A stretch of 47,184 nucleotides of DNA from Euprymna scolopes (GCA_024364805.1 CM044519.1:46675449-46722632), one strand, 5' to 3'; counted from the first letter of the stretch, positions 1 to 10,447 are shown. Notes: a model not told the origin generated them from the sequence alone. Translations and numbers: made by a program.

Positions 1-36
1 TTTATTTATTTTTTTTTTGCCTACTACATTTTTGTT

Positions 37-1102
37 TCAGCCTTCCATCCAAAAGACACCGTTTCCCTCATTAGGTGTGCACATTCGATCTAGGTATATC
101 AGCCTAAGAGTGTGTCTACGTATTTCCATACTAGGCATACCCAGACCGCCTTCAGACGGATGCATGTAACAGACCTTCCGGGTAACTATGGCTTGCTTTC
201 CGCACCATAAGAACGCGAAAAGAGCACGCACCAGATCAACTAGTGTGGCCTCCGGGAGTGGAAGTACTGATAGACAGTATAAGATCAGGGGGTAGATATG
301 AGAATTGCATACCTCCGTGTCTACAGGGCCCACAAATGAGATGCGACCTTGACCAATACCTTTACCTATACCTCCGACCAATTTTTCTCCAGCTGAAAGT
401 CGGGGCTAAACTAGACGCCGAGTAGCTTGCATGGCCCATAGTCCAAACAAAGGGTCCCTGAAGGGGCATACCCCTCCAGGCACCGATACGTAAGCCAATA
501 GACTTAACGTAGTTAATTATGGCCCCCGTGACCTTAGCATACCGACTTGTTTCTATGTCGATGACTCTAATCTCGGCACTGCTCGTTACAAGCACGGTCA
601 CGTCGTCAGCATAGGCGGTATACTTTACCGGGATAGAGCCACCTGGCAAAGTAATCCCGCGAAGGACCGGGTTTACCCGAAGCTGGCGCAAATATGGCTC
701 AAGCGCCAGTACATATAACATTGGGGATAACGGACAACCTTGACGGATAGATCTTGATAAGGTGAAGGGTTTCGACCTCACCCCATTCACTTCCACCATA
801 GCACCGGGGTTGGCATACAAGAGGCGAATCCAAGAGCGAAACTGGGGACCAAACCCAGCCGAGCGAAGAACAACCTCTAGGTAACGATGGTCCACTCTGT
901 CGAATGCTTTGGACTGATCTAAATTGATCCGCGCGGCTTCTGTGTCAACTTTTACTACGATCAAATGTATCGTGTGCAAATTATCTTGAATAGTCCGGCC
1001 CTTAACAGAACAACTCTGTTCGGGACTTATTAGACGGTGTAAGACAATCTGCAGACGATTTGCTAAGATCTTGACCAAAATCTTTAACTCTGGGTTTAAC
1101 AT
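37..1102 (-). pseudogene. LINE ORF2 reverse transcriptase region (Tx1-type)
   Basis: Two overlapping minus-strand frames carry the RT. The frame from 1102 to 362 holds the finger and palm domains: SCSVKGRTIQDNLHTIHLI, LDQSKAFDRVDHRYLEVVL, then RQGCPLSPMLYVLALEPYL and the catalytic AYADDVTVLV. It changes frame near 430-380, and the thumb-side blocks continue in the frame from 381 to 37 (ALFAFLWCGKQAIVTRKVCY, then SEGGLGMPSMEIRRHTLRL and LDRMC). A functional enzyme would copy the element RNA at a nicked target. Here the reading frame is broken and the C-terminal domain is short, so it is a dead copy. Confidence 0.85.
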
Positions 1103-1414
1103 CGTTTAGGGCCGGAAATTACCTATCCCACCCCCTCCATTTTTATCTTTGCGTTAAAATTTAATGATCCCCCTGGTAAAGTACTGAGGTATGCACCCGT
1201 TTCGAAACCAGGAGTTAAACAGTACGGTCAGCAAAGGAATAAAAATGGGCGACAGCCTCAAATACACCTCGTAGGGCAGACCATCTATCCCAGGGGTCCT
1301 GTCTAGCTTGACCTGTTTCAAGGCCTCAATGACTTCTTCCTCTTTTATGCTACCTTCACACCTAGCCGTTTCGGTCGCCTCCAGGCGAGAAAAGTCGGCT
1401 AAATAGGTGTCAAA

Positions 1415-1711
1415 TTATTCAATAGTTAAACCGGGCTCCTGGATAAAAAGTTCCTGAAAAGGAGTTCGAAAACCCTCCAAAATTCCGTCATTCGAAGTTA
1501 CGGTTCGTCCGTCCGGCATAGTGACACTGGTGATGTATCGATCAGCAGAATGTCGAAACTCCTCCGCACGCAGTGACGCGTGCATATTTGTTGCCTCGCT
1601 TGGCGCTCTTTTTAATCTAGTCCTTACTAGTAATGCCTGGTCCTCCCTGTTATCCAAGGAATCCAGTTGAGCCTTAACTATAGTATAGCTAGCACTATCC
1701 ACCTCCTCCAT
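1415..1711 (-). pseudogene. LINE ORF2 linker between endonuclease and RT
   Basis: A 98-residue minus-strand frame. It includes LRAEEFRHSADRYITSV followed by PDGRTVTSNDGILEGF and FQELF, which resembles the segment just ahead of the RT in LINE ORF2 proteins (charged helix, then a 'dG-x-v-t-s...i...f-y-x-x-L' pattern). It sits between the endonuclease remains (up to about 1890) and the RT at 1102, as expected for one ORF2 interrupted by frameshifts. Sequence 1103-1414 on the same strand continues the region but is out of frame. Confidence 0.65.
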
Positions 1712-1892
1712 CGCCCTTTCTAATCTATCTTCTAGTGCCGCTTTCGCTGCTCTAGAACTAAGGTTGGCCGGCGACTAAAATCAGCAGCGAAGGACCTAAT
1801 GACATTTTTAGGTTACCCCACCATTTATTCCCGATAATGGCCCCCCGTCAATTCCCTCTGTATTGTTAGTAGAAGCTGTTCCCGGAAGTCCT

Positions 1893-2676
1893 TCACATCA
1901 AACAACGACGTGGTGAACTTCCAGTAACTAGCCATCCTAGGTTTAACACTAAGTTTACTCGAACCCGGACAAGCCTATTGTCCGAATAAACTATATTATG
2001 AAAACTTGGACAGTCTAAAAGCCCTAGATCGACTCTCCTAACTAAGAACCGATCGATGTAACTCGAAAGTTGCACCGAATCGGAGCCGCGTCTACCTGTC
2101 CAAGTCCATGCTAAATCCCCGGGTTTTTCGTTTCGAAACTTATCGACAAGATCAAAATTGCCAATAAAGTCTCGAAACGCCTTAGCATCACGGTTCTGGT
2201 TAGTAACCCTTATGGTATTAACCCCGCGATCTAATTCGGTATCCAGGACCGCGTTCCAGTGTCCCGCTAAAACTAACCGACGATATTAATTCATGAAGGT
2301 CTCGATTCGCCGAAAAAAATAAAACTAGCTCAGTACGGTTATTGGGCGCATAAACCCCAATAAAACGAAATGCCACATCCTTTACGGTAACATCCAGAAC
2401 TAGCAATCTCCCCCCTGGATCTGCATAAATAGGATCACACGTCGCATCAAGAGTGCGCTTAACTAGCCAGGTTACTCCCCTTGCGTGGGTATCAAAATGT
2501 TCTGAGTAGGGCTGAAAGTCTCTAAGGAGCACATCCTGATAGTCACTTGGAATAAAGTGAGTTTCCTGTAAGCAACATATATCCACACCGAGGCGTTAAA
2601 GGTCGCGTGCAATTCGAAGTTTACTAGAGGCGTCCCTCAACCCTCGGACATTCAACGTAGCTAATCTCAAGGCCAT
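1893..2676 (-). pseudogene. LINE ORF2 N-terminus: APE-type endonuclease remains
   Basis: ORF2 most likely starts at the minus-strand ATG at 2676, giving MALRLATLNVRGLRD and SKLRIARDL before an in-frame stop. The same frame resumes with RLGVDICCLQETHF. The LNVRGLR and LQETH motifs are the first metal- and DNA-binding blocks of apurinic-type LINE endonucleases. The middle block is FIGVYAPNNRTELVLFF (frame 2586-2218). After a frame change, the end of the domain is seen as SSYIDRFLVRR ... IVYSDNRLVRVRV (2075-1893), where SDN stands where active enzymes have SDH. The role would be target nicking. The many breaks show it is inactive. Confidence 0.75.
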
Positions 2677-2686
2677 CTTGGTTTAC

Positions 2687-2884
2687 TTAGGGTTGGGAAT
2701 CCTGACCAAACGTAGATGGTGTCAAGACACCGACAGCTTTCCCCATGGATCCAGTGGTCATCTCAGTAGTGATTGACCCGTCAGGGGACAGACCGCCGAT
2801 GTCAAGAGGAAATGTTATTTTAATGGCCCTATACAGTGATGGGTGTATTTTGATAAGGACCCGTCCAACACATGATTCCTTCAT
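2687..2884 (-). CDS. Small ORF between LINE ORF1 and ORF2, unrecognised
   Basis: A 65-codon minus-strand frame, MKESCVGRVLIKIHPSLYRA ... MGKAVGVLTPSTFGQDSQP, ending 10 bp before the ORF2 start. I do not recognise it. It may be the tail of ORF1 in another frame, a real short middle ORF, or chance. Its position and lack of internal stops in an otherwise damaged element are the reasons for listing it. Confidence 0.3.
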   Translation of the reverse strand: MKESCVGRVLIKIHPSLYRAIKITFPLDIGGLSPDGSITTEMTTGSMGKAVGVLTPSTFGQDSQP

Positions 2885-2938
2885 TTTTAAAATATCTTGA
2901 TCATTAAAAAAACGACAGGGGGAAAGAGGTTGAAGGCG

Positions 2939-4487
2939 TTATTCGCCTCTTCCATCATTGTCCAAACCCCGTTTGCTTCCGATCTCGGTCTCACTACTGT
3001 TAAAATCCTGTTGGCTTTGGGGAAGTTTTCGGGGTTTGAGGTATCTTTTTTTTTTAATTGATTTAAACGCTAGAAGTATTTTGTAATCTTTGGACTTATG
3101 TGATCTCATAACGAGTTCTCTCTCTGGGGTAATTTGACATACGGCGTTACCGGAAAAAAGGGGAGGGGGTTCCGGGATTCGGATTCTGAAGATGGGCTTC
3201 TATGCCTCGTTTTGTCAGAGGGAGTGGGCGAGGGGCATATCTGTTTTCATGGGTGAAGGGGAGTGTTCTGGGGTGTATTGGCAGGGGTGGAAAAAGGGGA
3301 GGGTCTTGGGCTTCTTTTTTCCTTAGGGCGGCTAGGGACGTCATTTTTCCCCCCTGGCAGGGAGTGAAGTGGTAACTGGGGCTGGGACTTTTTTAGGGGA
3401 ACGTTTTTCTTTCGGATTAGGGCTGGGCTTTTCAGGAAACAGGGACTCGGGGAAGGGGGCAGATTTACTTGCTTCACGCTTCTCATCTAGAGAGTCTTTA
3501 AGTTTAAGTAGCTCCTTAAATTTATTTCCTCTCGGGTCTTGCTTGTCCTGATTTCTAATTTTTCTTCTTTGGTGAGTGACTTTGCGTAGGTATTGGGTGT
3601 CGCTTTCTTTGATAGAACAATCTTTCATTCTCCTTTTTTTCTGGAGATGCTGCTTCGGAGTTGAAGGTTTTTTTTTCAAACTCCTCAGGCGATATACCTG
3701 TTTGCGTGTCCTTATCTTTTTCTTCTGGATCGGGTATCTTGGATCCAACCGGTGGGGCCGACTGCAAATGTTCAAGAACTCGATTTTTAGGGTTTCTGGG
3801 GATAGGTTGTTTTTTGGGGCACAAATCCAGCATGCTGGCCGTCCCCCTGCATCTACAATTGGCAGTTTTTCAGATCCCGCTTCCATGTAGAATGGTATTT
3901 TATAATAGGTTTCTTTGTTTAATAAAAGGTCGAAAGACCATACGCCATTATAGTGGTCGACCTGAATTCCGGTAATATCTCCAAATTGGAGGAGGTACGC
4001 TGCCAAATATTCCCCTGGGACTACTCCAGGAACTTCAAAAATAGAGATAGTAGTCCTCCTGCGCTCTAGATATTCCATTTTGAGAATGAAATCATTAGTT
4101 ATGATTTCATTCTGTGACAATTTAACACAGTCATCCTCATTTTTGAAGAGGGCTGCCCATTGTATTGTATCCACACGCTTTCGTTATGCGCTCCGCTCTC
4201 ATACCGGTGGTTGCACTTAGTTTGGTCACCGCGTCCTTCATTGATCTGATCAGCTTCTTAGTTTTTCGGTCAATTACTAAGAGAGAAATTGTTCTCTTTG
4301 CAAACTCTTGCAACATTGGTTGCTCCACGGTTATCCTATTCTCGGTTACATACTCGACGCATTTCTTTGCTTCGGTCAGAAATGATTCCAGATCGATTTT
4401 AACCGCTGGTGGCTTTTTCCATCCTTCGTTTTCGGTGATGGGTGTCTCCTTAGCAGGAACCGGCGGCGCACAGATGGCAGATGCCAT
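2939..4487 (-). pseudogene. LINE ORF1 (RNA-binding protein) of the Tx1-type element
   Basis: The start MASAICAPPVPAKETPITE at 4487 opens a 116-codon frame with a charged helical stretch (FLTEAKKCVEYV ... LIRSMKDAVTKL). Near 4150 the reading passes to the frame MDTIQWAALFKNEDDCVKLS. It then gives an RRM-like fold (RRTTISIFEVPGVVPGEYL, LLQFGDITGIQVDHYNGVWSF, ETYYKIPFYMEAGS) and a damaged zinc knuckle beginning GGRPACWICAPKN. A long Lys/Pro/Ser-rich tail follows, ending around 2939 (SETEIGSKRGLDNDGRGE then stop). This order of coiled or helical segment, RRM-like domain, CCHC and basic tail is usual for ORF1 of the L1/Tx1 group. At least two frame changes are present. The long plus-strand frames over 3369-3975 are shadows of this ORF. 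Confidence 0.7.
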
Positions 4488-4739
4488 AGCCGTCGGAAAA
4501 AAAGAAAACCCGGTGCTAATAACTAGCGTCGGGGGAAGAGAAGGGAAAAGAATAACAAATTTAACAAAGCAGCAATAACAATAATAATAACAGTAATATA
4601 TAACAATAGGCGCAGTGAAAAAACGTATACAACCAAACGACGTATAATGAGGTAGTTATTTAAATGCCGCCCACCTCAGCATTATGTGGCACAAGGCCGG
4701 AAAGTGGGAACCCCGCAGGCTCCCCTAAAGGAGAGGCAC

Positions 4740-4945
4740 TCCTGCAATTTTAAAAATTGCCTGAGTAACCCCGTCGGCATTCCCCGGTCGGGGCGCCTCA
4801 GGCAGCAAGCAATAAACTTACCCCACCGGAAAGCCCGGTGGCAAGGCCTGGGAGGGTGGACCTCCTAGGTATTACCCAGGCAGTGTACCTCAGTCCAACA
4901 GGTGCTGGGCCGGTTCCCGGCCCCTCACCTGTTGGGCTGAGTGTC
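4740..4945. other. Chain of GC-rich hairpins ahead of the LINE ORF1
   Basis: Four strong stem-loops lie in about 200 bp. GCAATTTT (4744-4751) pairs with AAAATTGC (4753-4760). CCACCGG (4823-4829) pairs with CCGGTGG (4835-4841). GCCTGGG (4846-4852) pairs with CCCAGGC (4875-4881). The largest has CTCAG (4889-4893) pairing with CTGAG (4937-4941), CCAACAGGTG (4895-4904) with CACCTGTTGG (4926-4935) and GGGCCGG (4907-4913) with CCGGCCC (4917-4923). The stretch is much more GC-rich than its surroundings. It most likely belongs to the 5' UTR of the minus-strand LINE. A separate structured element cannot be excluded. Confidence 0.7.
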
Positions 4946-5223
4946 AAGTGACGAATCCTTGACGTGTACTACCCTGTTTCCCTGCAGCCGAAGCCGCTAG
5001 GAGACACATCCCATCACAATGGACTTGTAATGGGGGTATAATCCCACACAGTCGGACGATTCTATTTATAAACGATGCTGCTAGGAACTGACGAATCGAA
5101 TTAATTCACGTTCTGCTACTAACCAATCAGAAACCAGAATTGCTCCATAAATATTAAACCTTTTCCGTAGCAATTTCGCATATTTTTTCCGTCTCGACAC
5201 GGTAAGAATTTTGCTCTGTGGAA

Positions 5224-5354
5224 CTGTCTACTGCAAACCAGTCACCTCTCAAGACTTGTGTGCAACAACGAACCATCGGAAACTGTTCTGTCTACTGCAA
5301 ACCAGTCACCTCTCAAAACTTGTTTAGAACAACGAACCATCGGAAACTGTTCTG
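5224..5354. repeat. 64-bp tandem duplication
   Basis: CTGTCTACTGCAAACCAG at 5224 recurs at 5288, and the following GTCACCTCTCAA and GAACCATCGGAAACTGTTCTG blocks recur at the same 64-bp offset. The two copies differ at only a few positions, so the duplication is fairly recent. Confidence 0.85.
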
Positions 5355-6029
5355 AAACTAAACATTGCTTACACTTCTAGAAGTGTCTGACCGCAAAGGA
5401 AAGTCAGGGGGATGTTTAGCAGGGTTCAGTGTGGAGTTGAAGGCAAACCGACTGGCAAGCGTGTTAGCCTTCTCGGTTGCTGAGCAAACAACCTCATAAT
5501 TGTTGAATAGTGGGGGAATTGTTGATTGCCCATTTATTTACTACACTGTTGTAGATTTTACACTTACAATAGTTTTTTAGTTGAATTTGCATTTTTCTCT
5601 TAATATCAGTCGGACATCCATCCTTGGCATTGTTGCTGTCTGATCGTCTTCAATCTCATGTGATCCGTCCAGGCTTTGCCTTCTCTTTCCGAAAGTTTAC
5701 TGTTAATATTCTGAGGCACTCTTAACGGGTAATTTCTACGGGTATTTTAACGCATTTTGTAAGCATGAATGCGTTAATCTTAGAGCATTGACTTTTCATC
5801 TGAATATGAAAATAAAATAAGTTCGATAGTATAACTTACTATTTTTAAAAATTACTCTGTTATAATCGGTTTAATATATCGATACTTTGAAATTGCTAAT
5901 AAATGAGCAGACGATTGACAGCAGCGAGATATTGGTGCAACATTTGTACAGAAACAAAAAGTAAAATACTCGTATTATTTGAATTATGACGTCTACTTGA
6001 GTGTCATTTTTTACAACGTTTCGATCGAC

Positions 6030-6215
6030 GTAATCTCTAACCTTCTTTATGTGCATCGAATTCGGGAATATTTTTGTCCAACTCAGAAATCTGCACGCAA
6101 TTTCGAACGGAGCCCTTTATTTACTTCACGGGAATGGTTGGATCTCGTTCCATCAGCTATGACTGAATCGCGATCATAATAAGTCGTGATTGTATTTTTC
6201 GGTCGCCCACACTGA
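6030..6215 (+). repeat. Dispersed repeat family R1 (unnamed), copy 1
   Basis: Shares the blocks 'CGAATTCGGGAATAT', 'TTTCGAACGG...CCCTTTATTTA', 'ACGGGAA' and 'GATTGTATTTTTCG' with sequence at 29830-30060 and 33280-33560, and more weakly with 15250-15300, always in the same order. No coding potential. The family is not one I can name. Confidence 0.55.
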
Positions 6216-7129
6216 TAGTTAAACCTTCAATCTTAACGAGAATATAACCTTTACAATTGAATTTTTCCGAATACTCTAGCATCTGCGCCATGGGTTCTTT
6301 ATGCATTTTACGAATTGTAGGAGCCTTAAACTTATTTTATATCTAAATGTAAATATCAATATTTATTACTAAATATTATATATATATATACATACATATA
6401 TATATTATTGTATATATACATATATTACTTATTTCTATATATATTATGTATTATTTATAGGTTACATCTTATACTTGATTTACTTAGCAATTGATCCTCA
6501 TTCATCAAATTTAACACGATATGGGGACAGTCATTTATTTTCTATATAATAATTTGATTGTAGAAACTCCCCTCTGGTCCAAAGTAACGTAAATTTGAAC
6601 CAACAAATGCCACATAGAAATATATTATGCCTAGACTATAAGTCAATATCTTATGTAACTTTAGAACGACATTATAGACAAATTTATTCGTTATAATAAA
6701 ATCTTACATTTCATCCTAGGAGTAACATCATCACAATCGCACCATCTTTAAAGAAAGTAGTTCCTATTTTTCCGTCTATATCTATAGTTCTCATACCGCC
6801 CCCCGACATCACTGGGAAGAAATATACACATTATAACTATATTATTCTGGAACTCTTCCTAATTTTATCATATACTAATAAACATACTAATATCTTTCAA
6901 TTTCTTTCTCCAAAAATAATAATTTCTCCCTTCTAAAATTCATACAATTATCATTGATATTGAATATTCTGCTATTACTGAATTCTATTCTTCCCTATAT
7001 AAGCGAACAGTTATTACAATTAAAAAAAAGAAATATCGTCACTCATAAACATTATTTGGCCCGACGATGGACCAGACACAAAAAATAACAACGTCTGTTT
7101 TCACAACTATTGCAACAACAAAAAATAAT

Positions 7130-7136
7130 GTATATA

Positions 7137-7190
<54 letters not shown>

Positions 7191-7206
7191 TAGAGAGATA
7201 GATAGA
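7130..7206. repeat. (TA)n-(GA)n compound microsatellite
   Basis: About 40 bp of TA repeats running directly into about 30 bp of GA and GATA repeats. Confidence 0.95.
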
Positions 7207-7456
7207 TATTCGGTAAACTGAAAATATATTTACATTTGTTTATACATAGATGTCTTTCTGTGGGCGTGTGTTCTCATCATTCTGCATTACCAAGGAAAAA
7301 CACAATTTTGGCATTTAAATTACGATCATCGCCGATTTAAAAATAAACGTTCCGGCAATCTCAACTACTGGGTTCTCTCGCTGTATATATTCTTACCCTC
7401 TCTTTCTCGCTCTCTTCATCGCTTTCTCCGTCATTGTCTCTCTCCCGCCCCTTGAT

Positions 7457-7461
7457 CTCCC

Positions 7462-7500
<39 letters not shown>
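7457..7500. repeat. (TC)n microsatellite
   Basis: About 40 bp of perfect TC repeats at the end of a longer pyrimidine-rich stretch from 7390. Confidence 0.95.
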
Positions 7501-7504
<4 letters not shown>

Positions 7505-8562
7505 TTAACCATATTTTAAGTTTTTTTCGGAAATCTCATAATACAAATATATAAAAATACGTAAACTTTTTACATCCATTGATTTTATAGATTTTTATCG
7601 CATACCTTAGCAAATAAAACTTCTAAATTTAAAGGAAAAATATTAAACCATATCTTGACTCCTTCCAACTAACTTGTTGCACTGCATGAACTTTTACTCT
7701 ATGTAAATGTTATATGCCTACTGAAAAATTACATTCCTCAAAGTGATAACGGACATTGCTATTACATTATTACTGGAGGGGGGAGTGAATAACCCAGTAA
7801 CATTAACTACCCACGCGGGGTCGCAGAAATACCTGGATTAGGACACAGGCGCGGGGCAAGCCGTGTCGGTGCTGATGGACCCGTAGATCTTCCCAGGTCA
7901 TCCGTCTAAGTGAAGGAAAACTGAAGCTAAACCTAAGGAGAGGGAGGCCTCCTCCAGTTTTGGATGGCATCCTTCCTAAAGCTGGTGATTCAAACAAATT
8001 ACCTGCAAACCTAAATTGCTTAAGGAGTAGATAGGCACTGTCTATCGCCCGGCTTCCATACCCCTTCTTTGCCTATTAGCCAGGCGTAGAGGTCGAATCA
8101 CAGGGATTCGACAGAAACACTCAGTGGTCGATCTTGTTTCTTACTAGGGCAATGAACGCCGTTTCCCCCTCTCCCGACACATCCCATCCCCCTCTAAACT
8201 GGGCACATGGGAGTGCTTGGACGCCATAATGCCAGTACATGTAGATTGAGTTGACCATGGGATGATGGGTTGAGGGTACCGGATTGACAGTTCCTGGCTG
8301 CTGTTCCCGACTAGTAATACAGTGGGCCTAACTCTTTGATAGCGCTTAGAGCGGCTTCTCCATCAACAGTTGAATAATATCGGGATGTTTGTAGTGCCAT
8401 CTCGCGCATGGAAAGGGATCCTGCACTCATGCCCGGTGGGCTTTCCTGAGGCCACAGTCCTAGTAGATGGAAGGTCAGCTGATGGTCTACTTGTGTTGCC
8501 TGCCTGGTATTCTGCATAACCACTTGTTCAGCACCCTTTACCGAAACCGAAATTCTTAAAAA

Positions 8563-9570
8563 ATGACAGTACAATCTAAAATTACGCTTAAACCAGGACA
8601 AAACTCAAACAAAATCAAATTGCTTCCTCCCTTGAGGCTTGTATTTACGAACATCCGTGGGCTTAGAACTAATTTAAATGATATTGAAGCATTTCTCCTA
8701 ACAAACACCCCGGATATCTTAGCACTAAGTGAGACTAACTTACACTCCTCCATCCCCTCTAACTACTTGAACATGGCCGGATATCTCCCACTCTGCCGTA
8801 AGGACTCTGACAGACAAATGCACGGGCTTGGAGTCTATATTCGAAACACCCTCCCCTTGACTAGAGAAACAAAACTAGAATCGGACGATCAAGCCTTTAT
8901 GTGCTTTAGACCTAACATGCAACATCACATTAGCTACATTTATTTTCTCTACCGCTCTCCCTCGACCCAGGACTATACCCTAATAAACAAAGTCTCTGAC
9001 GGCATAGATACAGGACTTTCCCTCGACACTAGCGCACAAGTGCATGTATTTGGAGACTTCAATGTCGACCACAACAACTGGGTTGGATTTTCTACTTACA
9101 CAGACACAGCTGGTAGCACAACACATAGCTTCTCTATAACTCATTCCCTATCACAAATGGTAACGTTTCCAACCCGTTTCCCTGACCAGCAAGAACAACA
9201 TGCATCATTTTTAGATCTGCTTCTGACCACAGTTCCTGATGAGTGTGTTACGAACGCCCACAGCCCACTTGGGAATGCTGATCATGTAGTGATAATAGTT
9301 GAAATCGCCCTAAACTCTAGAGCCAAAACGGAAGAGTCATTGCTCAAAACAACAAGATATTATAAAAAGGCTGAATGGGAAGCCATCAGGGATCTCATCA
9401 GAGACGCCCCATGGCGAAATATCTTTTCACTTCCTGCTGAACAGTGCGCAAATGAGACCGCTGAATGGTTCAAAACAGCAATTAAAGCACATGTTCCCAC
9501 ACAGAAATTTTATAGCAAGCCCCACTCTCCCCGATGGTTTACTTCCACATGTGCAGCTGCCATCGCGTAA
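8563..9570 (+). CDS. LINE endonuclease domain (Jockey/CR1-like ORF2, partial)
   Basis: A 335-codon frame starting MTVQSKITLKPGQNSNKIKL. Endonuclease blocks are in order: VFTNIRGLRTNLNDIEAFL (residues about 27-45), the DILALSETNLHSSIP block, a GLGVYIRNTLPL strand, then VHVFGDFNVDHNNWV with the GDFN motif, the ASFLDLLLTT block, and the closing LGNADHVVIIVEI. Together these are the catalytic core of an APE-type endonuclease. After it comes the linker WEAIRDLIRDAPWRNIF ... SPRWFTSTCAAAIA, ended by a stop at the point where related elements continue with a basic helix. The frame is open throughout, so it is the best preserved LINE segment in the window, but RT is not joined to it. Confidence 0.85.
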   Translation: MTVQSKITLKPGQNSNKIKLLPPLRLVFTNIRGLRTNLNDIEAFLLTNTPDILALSETNLHSSIPSNYLNMAGYLPLCRKDSDRQMHGLGVYIRNTLPLTRETKLESDDQAFMCFRPNMQHHISYIYFLYRSPSTQDYTLINKVSDGIDTGLSLDTSAQVHVFGDFNVDHNNWVGFSTYTDTAGSTTHSFSITHSLSQMVTFPTRFPDQQEQHASFLDLLLTTVPDECVTNAHSPLGNADHVVIIVEIALNSRAKTEESLLKTTRYYKKAEWEAIRDLIRDAPWRNIFSLPAEQCANETAEWFKTAIKAHVPTQKFYSKPHSPRWFTSTCAAAIA

Positions 9571-9935
9571 AGGCAGCACGGGTACCGAAGATTTAACCGA
9601 CATAAATGCAGTTCAAATAGACAGAAGTATATAGAAGGCAAAAGTAACTGTAAGAAAGAAATAGCGACAGCTAAGAGAAAATTTACTGAAACCACAAAAA
9701 AAAAAAAAACGCATGGAAGCACAGAAATTAGGAACCCAGGACTTCTGGAAAATCTACAACAGTGTAGTAAATAATGGGAAATCAACAATTCCCCCACTAC
9801 TCAACAATCATGAGGTTATTTGCTCAGCAACCGAGAAGGATCACATGCTTGCCAGTCGGTTTGCCTCACACTCCACACTGGACGCTGCTAACCATCCTTT
9901 CCAGGATTTTCCTTTGCGCAAAAAGGGTGTTGTCT
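9571..9935 (+). pseudogene. LINE linker and RT N-terminal remnant
   Basis: Follows the endonuclease on the same strand in shifted frames. Frame 9713 on gives MEAQKLGTQDFWKIYNSVVN, then KSTIPPLLNNHEVICSATEK and ASRFASHSTLD, which matches the 'W..i..v...k...ipal...g......ek...fa..F..nstld' pattern ahead of the RT in this LINE group (compare the copy at 39449 on the minus strand, which begins MRSIPTIINRPKVISSASDK). Homology ends near 9935. Confidence 0.65.
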
Positions 9936-10410
9936 ACTCCGATTACCGTTCTTTAGATGGGATTGTTGGGAATGTCTATGCCGAACGCCGTTCTTATGAT
10001 TTCCGTTCTTAATAAGTAGAGTTTGGGAAGTCTATTCTAAACGTCGTTCTTAACGTGAAAATATTCCAAGAATTGAAGTGAAAAAAGTCATAATTATTTT
10101 GTTTTAAACGTTAAAAAAGGACGACATAAAATTAGTGGTGGAAGAGTTGAAAAGAACGGGAAGACTTAAATAACAAACGTACACAGCTAAAAGTGCTACC
10201 ACTGATTCTGATCACTTTAAACAGTTTATGAAATGTGTAAATCCTTAACCTCTGAAATTTCTGTTTATATTTTCCATTATTATTCTAATGGACCATTTTT
10301 CGTACTTTTATTCATCCATACCGATTTATGCATTCCATTAATTGATTTTTTTTTTAAATTCAAACACTACCTGCATGTTATCGATCCAAAACATTAACGG
10401 ATCCTGCTAG
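9936..10410 (+). mobile_element. Helitron-like element, family H2, right part (copy 1)
   Basis: Begins with imperfect repeats of a 'TCTATnCYGAACGCCGTTCTTA'-type phrase (about 9936-10055), which are also present at 42610-42740. It ends TTAACGGATCCTGCTAG at 10410, followed by T. The second copy ends TTAACGAGTCCTGCTAG at 42836, also followed by T. A CTRR 3' end next to T is the Helitron signature. The hairpin visible before the end in the 42836 copy is not clear here. Left boundary uncertain. It abuts the truncated LINE. Confidence 0.5.
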
Positions 10411-10446
10411 TCATAAATAATAGATAATATTTACAATGATAATTAA

Positions 10447-10447
10447 T

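Larger units (their letters stand above)
1..4500 (-). mobile_element. Tx1-type LINE (L1 superfamily), degraded, two main ORFs
   Basis: Minus-strand non-LTR retrotransposon with parts in the expected order: ORF1 (about 4487 to 2939), a small unassigned ORF (2884-2687), then ORF2 with an APE-type endonuclease (2676 to about 1890), a linker, and a reverse transcriptase (1102 to 37). RT signatures are QSKAFDRVDH, IRQGCPLSPMLYVLALEPYL and the YADD catalytic box, followed by the GGLGMPSMEI and YLDRMC blocks. The wording of these blocks is what I know from the Tx1 group of LINEs. Several frameshifts and stops make it non-coding today. Position 1-20 is T-rich, which on the minus strand would be an A-rich tail just after the last stop at 37, but the RT C-terminus is shorter than usual, so the 3' end may instead be truncated or lie off the window. 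Confidence 0.85.
5000..7129. other. AT-rich region without a recognisable gene
   Basis: No convincing coding frame. It contains the 64-bp duplication at 5224-5354, a member of a dispersed repeat at 6030-6215, and an irregular (TA)n tract around 6375-6450. The short frames near 5871-6179 have no family features. Confidence 0.6.
7790..9935 (+). mobile_element. Jockey/CR1-like LINE, 5' half (endonuclease and start of RT)
   Basis: A GC-richer leader (about 7790-8562) with no long frame is followed by an intact endonuclease frame and then a broken RT N-terminal region up to about 9930. There the LINE stops abruptly against Helitron-like sequence that ends at 10410. The RT palm and the 3' end are missing. 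This is unusual for LINEs, which normally lose their 5' end. It points to later interruption or deletion rather than 5' truncation on insertion. Confidence 0.8.

Noticed and set aside
3369-3975. Plus-strand frames with Gly/Phe-rich peptides
   Set aside because: They are antisense shadows of the LINE ORF1 tail, whose Lys/Pro codons leave the other strand open.
4686-4868. 60-codon plus-strand frame in the GC-rich patch
   Set aside because: Coincides with the hairpin cluster. Base pairing explains the sequence better than coding does.
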